DNA of 64,000 bases, from contig NZ_CP102253.1 in NCBI RefSeq assembly GCF_025145845.1, forward strand, positions 248,001 through 312,000. Direction: 5' to 3'. Under the pieces are notes generated by a model. It did not search any database. It was not told the origin of the DNA and saw only the letters and a list, made by a program, of their open reading frames with translations. Every line of letters begins with the position of its first letter. The first letter of the stretch is position 1. The position numbers and the translations under genes are program-made. This DNA is from Alistipes shahii WAL 8301 (GTDB lineage: Bacteria; Bacteroidota; Bacteroidia; Bacteroidales; Rikenellaceae). Below are positions 50,838-61,935 of the stretch, piece after piece.

Positions 50838-50976
50838 AATATTGAAGTTTAAGTGTTATATATCCATATCGTTCAAATCTCTCTCTTTCTCCGTCTCTTC
50901 CGTTCCGGCGGCCGCTGTCGCAGCCGGTCAGCGGCCCCCGGGAAGGGACAGGTCCGCCGCTCCGGGCCGGCGGCGG

Positions 50977-51948
<972 letters not shown>

Positions 51949-51955
51949 AGACCGA

Positions 51956-52555
51956 TCAGAATAAATAGCCGAAGCTGAGCGCCACGTTATACGTACGGAG
52001 TTTGTCGAGCTGCCGCCCGTCGGGCAGCACCACGTCGTGTTTCGAGCGGAACTGGCCGTTGTAGCGCAGGTCGATCAGCAGGTGGCGCATCAGCACGATG
52101 CCCGCACCCACGGTGTACGACACCGAGGGACGCACGCGGCCGAAGTCCAGCAGGTCGCCGCCCGACTTCTGCTTGCAGTCGTTCATCACCGTGAAGACCG
52201 GACCGGCATAGATCCGCACGGGATTGAGCAGCCGCAGCGACGCCAGCACCGGAACGTCGATCGAATTGGACTTGAGGTTGATCTCGCTCCCGCCCTCGGG
52301 ACGGATACGGAGGCCCTGGCGGACGTAGAGTATCTGCGGCTCGATGGCGAAGGCCCCGAGATTGACGGCCGTCGTGATACCGGCCTGCCAGCCCAGCTTG
52401 TTCTTCACGTCGGTTTCACTCATATTGGTCGTGTAGTCGGGGATATTGATACCGCCGACCACGCCCCACTCCACCCGCGCGCGGGGCCGTTGTGCGGCGG
52501 CGCCCGCCGCAATGGCTGCAAACAAAAGGGTCAGTACGATTCTGCGAAGCATCAT
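51956..52555 (-). CDS. small outer-membrane beta-barrel (porin-family/OmpA-barrel-like) protein
   Basis: 199 residues from the ATG at 52555 (MMLRRIVLTLLFAAIAAGAAAQ signal peptide). A longer open frame continues upstream but belongs to the neighbouring gene's complement. The mature part has alternating strands of a PorT/outer_membrane_beta-barrel type: VEWGVVGGINIPDY, LGWQAGITTAVNLGAFAIEPQILYVRQG, and the terminal YNVALSFGYLF. No enzymatic motif. It lies between the MFS carrier gene (eight bases upstream) and phoH on one strand. The AT-rich repeat motif runs directly into its start codon. Function unknown. Confidence 0.82.
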   Translation of the reverse strand: MMLRRIVLTLLFAAIAAGAAAQRPRARVEWGVVGGINIPDYTTNMSETDVKNKLGWQAGITTAVNLGAFAIEPQILYVRQGLRIRPEGGSEINLKSNSIDVPVLASLRLLNPVRIYAGPVFTVMNDCKQKSGGDLLDFGRVRPSVSYTVGAGIVLMRHLLIDLRYNGQFRSKHDVVLPDGRQLDKLRTYNVALSFGYLF

Positions 52556-52563
52556 TTTAATTC

Positions 52564-53715
52564 TTAATTTTTCATTTTCAATTGTATCGACGCCCAGAGC
52601 ATGTAGGCCACGCACGCGGCGACGAAGAGCATGCCCAGGTGCGGATTGCCCCAGGCGCGGACGATCGCACCGCAGACGGGTCCCGAAACCGCCCCGGCCG
52701 AGATGGCCATGATCATCAGCCCGGCCACCTCGTTGGCGTTCTCCGGAACGGCCTTGGTGGCCACGGCGTAGAACGTGGCGAAGACGCACGCCATGGCGAA
52801 GCCCAGCACTCCCACGGCGGCGTAGATGGCGGCCTCGTTGCGCACGAACAGCAGCGCCGCGCACAACGCCAGCGCCCCGGTCATGTTCCAGGTCAGGTAT
52901 TTCACGTCGGAGACCTTCACCAGCACCCACGCGCCGATCAATGTACCGACGATGCGGCAGGCGTAGAAGCCCGTGGTGGTGAGGATCGACGAGGGATTGT
53001 CGATCAGCCGCACCGACAAGAAGCCGATGCCCACGTCGGCGGCGATAAAGCACGCCACGCCCAGCGTCGAGAGCAGCACGGCACGGTTTTTCAACAGGCG
53101 GAAGCAGTCGGCGAGTCCCGCGGAGCGTTCTCTCTGCGCAGGTTCCGGCACCGGAGTCAGTTGCAGCCAGAGACCCCCGACCACCGTAAGGCCCGCATAG
53201 ATCGGCAGCAGGAGCCGCCACGAACCCGTCGCGGCGACCAGCCCCGTGACGATCGGAGCCAGCAGCAGGAGCGAAGTGTTGCGGAATATCTGACCCACGG
53301 TGAGGTAGCTGGTCATCCTTTCGCCGGGAACGATGGTCGCCAGCAGAGGGTTGACGGCCACCTGGATCGCCGTGTTGCCGACGCCCAGCAGGCCGAAGCC
53401 CGCGAAATACCACCCCAGGGCGCAGTCCGCGCCGGCGGCATAGGGCGTCATCAGCCCCGCGACGGTGAAGCCGTAGCCCAGAAGCGCCGTGGCCTTGCGG
53501 CCCCAGCGGTTCATCAGCGCCGCGACCGGAGTCGAGAGCACCAGAAACCAGAGGAAAACCATCGTCGGCAGGAAGCTCACGGCGGCCTGCTGTCCGGGCG
53601 GGAATTCGGCGGCGATGCGGCCCGTGATCGGGGCCACCATGTCGCAGAAACCCATGATGAAGAAGCCCGCAAGCACGGGTCCGAGCAATCGTTTGTCTAC
53701 TTTGTCTACACTCAT
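52564..53715 (-). CDS. MFS transporter (sugar-type, FucP-like)
   Basis: About 383 residues from MSVDKVDKRLLGPVLAGFF at 53715; a longer frame upstream has no support. Twelve hydrophobic segments can be counted, with the A-loop-type motif ALMNRWGRKATALLG (about residues 63-77) and FAGFGLLGVGNTAIQVAVNPLL, which resembles the fucose:H+ symporter branch. Inner membrane. The substrate cannot be told. A -7 box TAACTTTG lies about 30 bases upstream. The last codons (QLKMKN) are made of the AT-rich repeat found elsewhere in the window. Confidence 0.85.
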   Translation of the reverse strand: MSVDKVDKRLLGPVLAGFFIMGFCDMVAPITGRIAAEFPPGQQAAVSFLPTMVFLWFLVLSTPVAALMNRWGRKATALLGYGFTVAGLMTPYAAGADCALGWYFAGFGLLGVGNTAIQVAVNPLLATIVPGERMTSYLTVGQIFRNTSLLLLAPIVTGLVAATGSWRLLLPIYAGLTVVGGLWLQLTPVPEPAQRERSAGLADCFRLLKNRAVLLSTLGVACFIAADVGIGFLSVRLIDNPSSILTTTGFYACRIVGTLIGAWVLVKVSDVKYLTWNMTGALALCAALLFVRNEAAIYAAVGVLGFAMACVFATFYAVATKAVPENANEVAGLMIMAISAGAVSGPVCGAIVRAWGNPHLGMLFVAACVAYMLWASIQLKMKN

Positions 53716-54155
53716 CCGAGACGAAATTTCGGGTTCCAAATTTTTCAAAGTTACATTTTTTTCCGCAAAAAACGCGTTTCCGGCGGCGATTATTTCACAA
53801 TTGCCCCTCACCGCCGCGCGGCGGACACGATCCAATAAACAAAAAACGTGCGAGATACGCAGCGGCGGCGGAACCGGCCGCAACGGGACAGCCCGGACCG
53901 CCCACCCGCCGCGGAAGCCGCCGTATCCATCGCCGCGGGGATGCCACACGCACGCGAAAAAGCGGCCAGCGAATCGACGGATCAGCCCGCCGCGCGAGAA
54001 AACGCCGCGCACCGTTTGGACGGGAACGCAGATTTTATTATATTTGGTGTCGTTACGACACTTTATCCGTCGGAAAGCCCCGCCGAACCGCTTCGGATTC
54101 GGTTTTGCGCCTCCGGCCTTTACGTAGCCCCGGCTACAAAAAACAACCTGCGCCC
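53716..54155. promoter_or_regulatory. divergent intergenic region with promoters for the MFS and antiporter genes
   Basis: 440 bases between divergent genes. On the minus strand TAACTTTG (53746-53753) serves the MFS operon. On the plus strand TTTG (54015-54018), 20 bases, TATATTTG (54039-54046) is an excellent match to the Bacteroidetes promoter and lies 110 bases before the antiporter ATG. A small GTAGCCCCGGCTAC hairpin (about 54124-54137) is in the leader. The middle is GC-rich with no recognisable gene. Confidence 0.7.
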
Positions 54156-56249
54156 ATGCTGCTCTTCGCACACATAAACCTGACGCTGCCGCTCGAAGAC
54201 CCGATCCTGAAATTCCTGCTGATCCTGGTCATCATCCTCGCGGCTCCGCTCCTGCTGAACAAACTCAAAATCCCCTATCTGCTGGGGCTGATCATCGCAG
54301 GCGCGGTGATCGGACCCCACGGCCTCAACCTCGTGCTGCGCGACAGCAGCATCATCCTCTCGGGTACGGCCGGACTTCTGTACATCATGTTCCTCTCGGG
54401 ACTGGACATGGACATGTCCGATTTCCGCCGCAACAGCTGGCGGAGCCTCATCTTCGGAGGCTACACCTTCTGCGTCCCGCTGGCCTTCGGCATCCTGGCC
54501 GGCTATTACATCCTCGGCTTCCCGATCTATTCGTCGATCCTGCTCGCAGGGCTGTTCGCCTCGCAGACGCTCATCGCCTACCCCATCGTCAGCAAACTGG
54601 GCATCGCCCGCGACAAGGCCGTCACGATCGCCGTCGGCGGCACGGTCATCACCGACACGCTGGCCCTGCTGCTGCTCACCGTGATCGTCGGCATGGCCAC
54701 GGGCAACGTCGACGACATGTTCTGGTGGCGGCTCGCAGGCTCCGTCTCGCTCTGCATCGCCATCATCGTCTTCCTCTTCCCGCTGCTGGCCCACTGGTTC
54801 TTCAAGCAGGTCAGCGACAACGTCTCGCAATACATTTTCGTACTGGCGATGGTCTTCCTCGGGGCCTACCTCGCCCACATGGCCGGGCTGGAACCGATCA
54901 TCGGCGCGTTCCTCTCGGGACTCGCGCTCAACCGCCTGATCCCCCGCACCTCGCCGCTGATGAACCGCATCGAGTTCGTCGGCAACGCCATCTTCATCCC
55001 CTTCTTCCTGATCGGCGTGGGCATGCTGATCGACTACCGCGCCTTCTTCCGCGACTGGGAGAGCCTCGAAGTGGCGGCCATTATGATCGTGCTGATCACG
55101 GCGGCGAAATTCGTCGCCGCATGGTTCACGCAGAAGACCTTCCGACTCTCGCCCGACCAGCGGACCGTCATCTTCGGCTTAAGCTCGGCCCACGTGGCCG
55201 CGACGTTGGCCGCCGTGATGGTCGGCTACAACATCATCCTGGGCCACACGCCCGACGGCGAGCCGATCCGCCTCTTGAGCGAAAGCGTACTCAACGGCAC
55301 GATCCTGATGATTCTGGCCACCTGCACCGTGTCGACCTTCGCCACGCAGCGCGGCGCCCACAACATCGCCATGCGCAGTGCCCAGGACACCGGAGACAGG
55401 CAGCCGCGGCAGGAGGACCACATCCTGATCCCCGTGGCCGACGAACGCACGGCCGACGAACTGGTATGGTTGAGTTCGATGCTCAAGCGCGCCAAGGAGC
55501 CGAACGGACTATACGCCCTGCACGCCATCGACAACAAGGTGGAGGACCCGAACGTCGAGAAACGCGCCCAGAAGATCCTCGACGCGGCGGCGACGGCGGC
55601 TGCGGCGGGCGACATCTACCTCCAGGAGCTGATGCGTTACGACGTGAACATCTCGAACGCCATCGTCAGCGTCGTCCGCGAACGGAACATCACCGACATC
55701 GTGATGGGCATGCACCACGCCTCCCCGGCCGTGCCGGGACTGACGGGCATCCCCGGGGCGTCGGGTCCCGGCATCGGCAAAATGGCCGCCGACGTGCTGG
55801 CACAGAGCAACGTCACGACCTTCATCTACAACCCCGTGCAGCCGCTGAACACCATCAAGCGCCACCTGATCGTCGTACCCGAAAAGGCCGAGCAGGAGGC
55901 GGGATTCCAGATGTGGCAGCGCCGCATCCGCCGCCTGGCCGAAAACTCGGGGGCCAGAATCATCGTGTTCGCCCCGGAGGCCACGCTGGAATACCTCCGC
56001 CCCAAAGGCCGCAAGCACCCGGCCAACATCGACTTCGTGCCCTTCGCGCAATGGGACGACCTGCCGTCGCTCGAACACGACATCCGCGCCGACGACTGCC
56101 TCTGGTTCGTGATGAGCCGCCGCGACCGCGTCTCGTACAACCCCGTGATGAGCCGTATCCCGGCCTACCTCGAACATTTCTTCTCCGGATACAGCTCCGT
56201 ACTGCTCTATCCCGTGCAGGCGGGCGACACCGAAAGCCGCTATATCTGA
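54156..56249 (+). CDS. CPA2-family cation:proton antiporter with stress-protein-like C-terminal domain
   Basis: 697 residues from ATG 54156; a longer frame at 54105 lacks support. The first about 400 residues hold roughly 12 membrane helices with Na+/H+ exchanger features: LLGLIIAGAVIGPHGL, MFLSGLDMDMSDFRRN (the ion-binding region), LAHMAGLEPIIGAFLSGLALNRLIP, and FIPFFLIGVGMLIDYRAF. The rest (about 420-697) is soluble and looks like paired universal-stress-protein domains (HILIPVADERTADELVWLSSMLKRA, ITDIVMGMHHA). Likely role: K+ or Na+ exchange for protons at the inner membrane, regulated by the cytoplasmic part. The ion is not decided by sequence. It stands alone behind a strong promoter. 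Confidence 0.9.
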   Translation: MLLFAHINLTLPLEDPILKFLLILVIILAAPLLLNKLKIPYLLGLIIAGAVIGPHGLNLVLRDSSIILSGTAGLLYIMFLSGLDMDMSDFRRNSWRSLIFGGYTFCVPLAFGILAGYYILGFPIYSSILLAGLFASQTLIAYPIVSKLGIARDKAVTIAVGGTVITDTLALLLLTVIVGMATGNVDDMFWWRLAGSVSLCIAIIVFLFPLLAHWFFKQVSDNVSQYIFVLAMVFLGAYLAHMAGLEPIIGAFLSGLALNRLIPRTSPLMNRIEFVGNAIFIPFFLIGVGMLIDYRAFFRDWESLEVAAIMIVLITAAKFVAAWFTQKTFRLSPDQRTVIFGLSSAHVAATLAAVMVGYNIILGHTPDGEPIRLLSESVLNGTILMILATCTVSTFATQRGAHNIAMRSAQDTGDRQPRQEDHILIPVADERTADELVWLSSMLKRAKEPNGLYALHAIDNKVEDPNVEKRAQKILDAAATAAAAGDIYLQELMRYDVNISNAIVSVVRERNITDIVMGMHHASPAVPGLTGIPGASGPGIGKMAADVLAQSNVTTFIYNPVQPLNTIKRHLIVVPEKAEQEAGFQMWQRRIRRLAENSGARIIVFAPEATLEYLRPKGRKHPANIDFVPFAQWDDLPSLEHDIRADDCLWFVMSRRDRVSYNPVMSRIPAYLEHFFSGYSSVLLYPVQAGDTESRYI

Positions 56250-56302
56250 CGGTTCGGAAGTACAAAATACCCGAAAAAGTTTTTCCCTTCGCGGATTTGC
56301 GC

Positions 56303-56482
56303 TATCTTTGCAAGTGATTCATGGTAGCGGCATTCCGGTCAGAATCCCGGTCGCGATGCGACAAGTCCCCGCCAAGGCCGGGATTTAGGGTGGGTCCAAT
56401 TTGTAAACGCGGCCATAGGCCGCGACTACAGCGGTCGGAGTTGTAAAACGGAGCAAACAGCAGAATAAGAAAAAGATAAGAT
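56303..56482 (+). promoter_or_regulatory. promoter box and structured leader of der
   Basis: TATCTTTG (56303-56310) is a consensus -7 box followed by an approximately 165-base leader before the der ATG. Within it AATCCCGG (56343-56350) pairs with CCGGGATT (56378-56385), and a perfect 7-bp hairpin CGCGGCC/GGCCGCG (56408-56414, 56418-56424) follows. No known riboswitch pattern is recognised. Confidence 0.5.
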
Positions 56483-57787
56483 ATGAGCCTTGTAGCAATC
56501 GTGGGCCGTCCGAACGTCGGCAAAAGCACCCTCTTCAACCGCCTCGTGGGCGAACGGAAGGCCATCGTCGACGCGACGGCCGGAACCACCCGCGACCGCC
56601 ATTACGGCAAGACCGACTGGAACGGCAAGGAGTTTTCCATCATCGACACGGGCGGGTACACCGTCAATTCGGAGGATATTTTCGAAGACGAAATCCGCCG
56701 TCAGGTCCTGCTGGCCATCGACGAGGCCGACGTGATCCTCTTCCTCGTGGAGGTACGCACCGGCATCACCGACCTCGACATGCTGATGGCCGACATCCTG
56801 CGCCGCACCTCGAAGAAGGTGATCCTCGTCTGCAACAAGGTCGACAACAACGACCAGATCTACTCCTCGCACGAGTTCTACGCCCTGGGACTGGGCGATC
56901 CCTACTGCATCTCGTCGATGTCGGGAAGCGGCACGGGCGACCTGATGGACGCCATTCTGGACGCACTGCCCGTGGAAACGGCCTCCGAGGAGGACGAAGA
57001 CCTGCCCCACATCACCATCGTGGGGCGTCCCAACGTCGGCAAGTCGTCGCTCACGAACGCCCTGCTGGGCGAGGAGCGCAACATCGTGACCTCCATCGCC
57101 GGGACCACCCGCGACTCGATCCACACCCGCTACAACAAATTCGGCATGGATTTCTACCTCGTCGACACGGCCGGCATGCGCAAGAAGGGCAAGACGATGG
57201 AGGACCTCGAATTCTACTCGGTGATGCGCTCGATACGCGCCATCGAAAATTCGGACGTCTGCATCCTGATGATCGACGCCCGGCAGGGACTCGAATCGCA
57301 GGACCTGAACATCCACAACCTGATCGTCCGCAACCGCAAGGGATGCGTGATCGTGGTCAACAAATGGGACCTGATCGAGAAGGACAGCAACACGATGAAG
57401 GAGTGGACCGAGTTCCTCCGAAAGAAACTCGCTCCGTTCAACGACATTCCGATCATCTTCACCTCGGTGCTGAACAAACAGCGCATCTTCGACGTGCTGC
57501 AAACCGCCATCCGCGTCTACCAGTCGCGCAAACGCCGCATCCCGACCTCGGAGCTCAACGACTACATGCTGCCGCTGATCGAGAACTACCCGCCCCCCGC
57601 AACCAAGGGCAAGTATATCAAAATCAAGTATGTGACCCAGCTTCCGACGCCGACGCCGCAGTTCGCGTTCTTCGTCAACCTGCCGCAGTACATCAAGGAG
57701 CCTTACCGCCGCTTCCTCGAAAACAACATGCGCGACCACTGGGATTTTTCGGGAGTCCCGGTGCAGATTTACTTCCGGCAGAAGTAG
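56483..57787 (+). CDS. der: ribosome-assembly GTPase Der (EngA)
   Basis: 434 residues with two consecutive G domains and a KH-like end. Domain 1: GRPNVGKST (residues 8-16), DTGGY, NKVD. Domain 2: GRPNVGKSSL (about 181-190), DTAGMRKKG, NKWDLI. The C-terminal KH-like domain (about 355-434) ends in PVQIYFRQK. It acts in 50S ribosomal subunit maturation. It has a long leader, and its last 11-12 codons are repeated twice downstream as part of a 137-base tandem repeat. Confidence 0.96.
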   Translation: MSLVAIVGRPNVGKSTLFNRLVGERKAIVDATAGTTRDRHYGKTDWNGKEFSIIDTGGYTVNSEDIFEDEIRRQVLLAIDEADVILFLVEVRTGITDLDMLMADILRRTSKKVILVCNKVDNNDQIYSSHEFYALGLGDPYCISSMSGSGTGDLMDAILDALPVETASEEDEDLPHITIVGRPNVGKSSLTNALLGEERNIVTSIAGTTRDSIHTRYNKFGMDFYLVDTAGMRKKGKTMEDLEFYSVMRSIRAIENSDVCILMIDARQGLESQDLNIHNLIVRNRKGCVIVVNKWDLIEKDSNTMKEWTEFLRKKLAPFNDIPIIFTSVLNKQRIFDVLQTAIRVYQSRKRRIPTSELNDYMLPLIENYPPPATKGKYIKIKYVTQLPTPTPQFAFFVNLPQYIKEPYRRFLENNMRDHWDFSGVPVQIYFRQK

Positions 57788-58160
57788 GTCTCCGGACGGA
57801 ATTGCAGCCCAAGCGGCTGAAAATCCCGAAAAATCCCGTGCTGACAACCTCCCCAAACCCCTCCTTGAAAGGAGGGGCTTTCATTACGGGACTTCCGATG
57901 CAGATTTTCTTCCGGCAGAAGTAGGTTCCCGGACGGGATTGCAGCCCAAGCGGCGGCCAACCTCGAAAAATCCCGTGCTGACAACCTCCCCAAGCCCCTC
58001 CTTGAAAGGAGGGGCTTTCATTACGGGACTCCCGGTGCAGATTTTCTTCCGGCAGAAGTAGGTTTCCGGACGGGATTACAGCCCAAGCGGCGGCCAACCC
58101 CGAAAAATCCTGTGCTGACAACCACTCCAAACCCCTCCTTGAAAGGACGCCGTGCCTGCC
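57751..58160. repeat. 137-bp tandem repeat (about three copies) starting in the 3' end of der
   Basis: The string CAGAAGTAGG recurs at 57779, 57916 and 58053, exactly 137 bases apart, and whole units align with only scattered changes. Each unit holds the last codons of der with its TAG stop, a spacer, and a CCCCTCCTT/AAGGAGGGG hairpin (57858-57877 in copy 1, 137 bases later in copy 2). Copy 3 loses its right hairpin arm. No gene lies in this region; an overlapping minus-strand frame is a by-product of the repeat. Confidence 0.8.
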
Positions 58161-58195
58161 TCACGTTATGCTTTCCGCAGGGCCGTCGACCGGTT

Positions 58196-58534
58196 TTACG
58201 TCAAAAAAGGATTGACGACCCGGTTCACATATTTTTTCCGGAACTCGGACTCCCGGTACACGTAATCCACCGCCGTGAACCGGATTTCGTCCCCGGACTT
58301 GCTGATTCCGGACCGCAGGGCCTCTATCTTCCCGTCGCAACGCGCCCCGAGGCGGACGAAGCAGCCTTCGGCAATATCAAAAGCAAACTCCCGGATACCC
58401 CGGATCAGGACAGCGGGGTGCTGCAATTCCATTGCATCGGGAAATGTCCGGATCAGGACGGCGAACCCGACCTTCTCCACCTCCGTGACCAGCATGGCCG
58501 CAAAAAACTCACGGCTGAAATTCAAATCAATCAT
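58196..58534 (-). CDS. hypothetical protein, 112 residues
   Basis: Begins MIDLNFSREFFAAMLVTEVEKVGFAVLIRTFPD and ends REFRKKYVNRVVNPFLT-like (REsEFRKKYVNR). No signal peptide or membrane helix. Mixed alpha/beta character with several aromatic and charged pairs. A consensus TATCTTTG box (58593-58600 on the minus strand) lies about 60 bases upstream, which supports it as a real gene. I do not recognise the family. It is divergent from katA and convergent with the der repeat array. Confidence 0.55.
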   Translation of the reverse strand: MIDLNFSREFFAAMLVTEVEKVGFAVLIRTFPDAMELQHPAVLIRGIREFAFDIAEGCFVRLGARCDGKIEALRSGISKSGDEIRFTAVDYVYRESEFRKKYVNRVVNPFLT

Positions 58535-58592
58535 TGCAGGCTAAACTGTTTCAGCGAACGGTCCCGATTCCCGGAACCGCCGTTCCGTTTCT

Positions 58593-58600
58593 CAAAGATA
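58593..58600 (-). promoter_or_regulatory. -7 box (TATCTTTG) of the small hypothetical gene
   Basis: Full TAnnTTTG match on the minus strand about 60 bases before the ATG at 58534. No good -33 element is seen. Confidence 0.5.
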
Positions 58601-58719
58601 ACGCCCCGGACCGAAATATCCGCACATTCGGCCGGAAATTTTCAGTACGCACGCCGTTCCGTCCGGGCACGATTTTGGCCATTATAGGTTTAAGTTATGG
58701 CACTATCAATATTATCCGC

Positions 58720-58750
58720 TTGTTATTCACAGAATTATATCATACATTTA
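58720..58750 (+). promoter_or_regulatory. promoter of katA
   Basis: TTG (58720-58722), 20 bases, TACATTTA (58743-58750): the -33/-7 spacing is exact and the -7 box differs from TAnnTTTG only at its last base. It lies about 40 bases before the katA start in an AT-rich patch. A weak -7 box fits a gene that needs an activator such as OxyR. Confidence 0.5.
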
Positions 58751-58788
58751 CAAGCAGGGAATCCGTCACAACCAAAAACAAAAGCCAT

Positions 58789-60282
58789 ATGGACAAAAAG
58801 AAACTGACAGCCGAAAACGGCCGGCCCATCGCCGACAACCAGAACATTCAGACAGCCGGGAAACGCGGCCCCGTAACCTTGCAGGACCCGTGGTTCCTCG
58901 AAAAACTCGCCCACTTCGACCGCGAAGTCATCCCCGAACGGCGCATGCACGCCAAAGGATCGGGAGCCTTCGGAACATTCACCGTGATGCACGACATCAC
59001 GAAATACACCCGGGCGTCGATCTTCGCCGAGGTGGGCAAGCAGACCCCGTGCTTCGTGCGCTTCTCGACCGTGGCCGGAGAACGCGGCGCGGCGGATGCC
59101 GAACGCGACATCCGCGGCTTCGCCATCAAGTTCTACACCGACGCCGGCAACTGGGACCTCGTGGGCAACAACACCCCAGTCTTCTTCCTGCGCGATCCGC
59201 TGAAGTTTCCCGACCTGAACCACGCCATCAAGCGCGACCCGCGCACCGGACTGCGCAGCCCGAACAGCAACTGGGACTTCTGGACGCTGCTGCCCGAGGC
59301 GCTGCATCAGGTGACCATCACGATGTCGCCGCGCGGCATTCCGGCCTCCTTCCGCCACATGCACGGATTCGGAAGCCACACGTACAGCTTCTACGACAAA
59401 GACAACCGACGCACGTGGGTCAAGTTCCACCTCCGCACCGAGCAGGGGATCAGGAACCTGACCGACGCGGAGGCCGAGGCCATCATCGCCAAGGACCGCG
59501 AATCGAACCAGCGCGACCTGTTCGAAGCCATCGAACGCGGCGACTATCCGCGCTGGCTGATGCAGGTGCAGCTGATGACCGAGGAGCAGGCCCGGACCTA
59601 TAAAATCAATCCGTTCGATCTGACGAAGGTGTGGTATCACGGCGATTTTCCGCTGCACGACGTGGGCATTCTGGAACTCAACCGCAATCCGGAAAACTTC
59701 TACGCCGAAGTCGAGCAGGCCGCCTTCAACCCGATGAACATTGTCGAGGGCATCGGCTTCTCGCCCGACAAGATGCTGCAAGGACGCCTCTTCTCCTACG
59801 GCGATGCGCAGCGTTACCGCCTGGGCGTGAATCACAACCTGATTCCGGTGAACAAGCCCCGCTGTCCGTTCCACGCCTACCACCGCGACGGGCAGATGCG
59901 CACCGACGACAATTACGGCGCGACGACGCCCTACGAGCCGAACAGCTACGGCGAATGGCAGGACACGCCGGCCCTCAAGGAGCCGCCCCTGGCCGTCGAC
60001 GGCGCGGTCTACAACTACGACGAGCGCGAATTCGACGACGATTATTACACGCAGCCGGGCAAGCTGTGGCGGCTGATGACGCCCGCAGATCAGCAGGCGA
60101 CATGCGAAAACACGGCGCGCGCCATGGGCGATTCGGAACTGTTCATCAAGCAGCGGCACGTGCGCAACTGCTACAACGCCGATCCGTCGTACGGCGAAGG
60201 CGTGGCCCGGGCGCTGGGCATCAGCCTCGCCGAAGCCCTGACGGCCGAAGACCCCGCGCATCCCGCGTGGGATAAAAGATAA
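58789..60282 (+). CDS. katA: monofunctional haem catalase
   Basis: 497 residues from MDKKKLTAENGRPIADNQN at 58789; a longer frame upstream carries no family similarity. Small-subunit clade 3 catalase: FDREVIPERRMHAKGSGAFGTFTV with catalytic His53, VRFSTVAGERGAADAERD, GNNTPVFFLRDPLKFPD with catalytic Asn, and FSYGDAQRYRLGVNH with the proximal haem Tyr. It breaks down hydrogen peroxide in the cytoplasm. In Bacteroides this gene is induced by OxyR; the regulator is not in this window. It ends before a strong bidirectional terminator. Confidence 0.97.
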   Translation: MDKKKLTAENGRPIADNQNIQTAGKRGPVTLQDPWFLEKLAHFDREVIPERRMHAKGSGAFGTFTVMHDITKYTRASIFAEVGKQTPCFVRFSTVAGERGAADAERDIRGFAIKFYTDAGNWDLVGNNTPVFFLRDPLKFPDLNHAIKRDPRTGLRSPNSNWDFWTLLPEALHQVTITMSPRGIPASFRHMHGFGSHTYSFYDKDNRRTWVKFHLRTEQGIRNLTDAEAEAIIAKDRESNQRDLFEAIERGDYPRWLMQVQLMTEEQARTYKINPFDLTKVWYHGDFPLHDVGILELNRNPENFYAEVEQAAFNPMNIVEGIGFSPDKMLQGRLFSYGDAQRYRLGVNHNLIPVNKPRCPFHAYHRDGQMRTDDNYGATTPYEPNSYGEWQDTPALKEPPLAVDGAVYNYDEREFDDDYYTQPGKLWRLMTPADQQATCENTARAMGDSELFIKQRHVRNCYNADPSYGEGVARALGISLAEALTAEDPAHPAWDKR

Positions 60283-60383
60283 ATCCGCCCCATCCCAGCC
60301 CTCCTTCAGGGAGGGAGATGGCATACGCTCCGGACGGCGGTACATTAGCGTATGTGATCACGCCCGGTAAAACGGAGGTAAAC

Positions 60384-60417
60384 AAAAATTCCCGTCGTTG
60401 GTTCGACGGGAATTTTT
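60384..60417. terminator. perfect 14-bp hairpin terminator between katA and the helicase gene
   Basis: AAAAATTCCCGTCG (60384-60397) and CGACGGGAATTTTT (60404-60417) around a 6-base loop, with T runs on both strands. It serves the convergent katA and DEAD-box genes. A shorter CCCTCCTTCAGGGAGG hairpin, similar to the one in the der repeats, lies nearer katA (about 60298-60314). Confidence 0.85.
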
Positions 60418-60422
60418 GGCAT

Positions 60423-61901
<1,479 letters not shown>

Positions 61902-61935
61902 AAAACAGAAATTTTTAATTCTTAATTTTTCACTT

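Noticed and set aside
57693..58130. Minus-strand 145-codon frame across the der repeats
   Set aside because: It only reflects the tandem repeat and overlaps the end of der; because 137 is not a multiple of three, the repeat is read in different frames along it, unlike a real repeat protein.
57751..58160. CRISPR array at the repeats after der
   Set aside because: The units are 137 bases long and nearly identical throughout, with no alternation of short repeats and unique spacers and no cas genes nearby.
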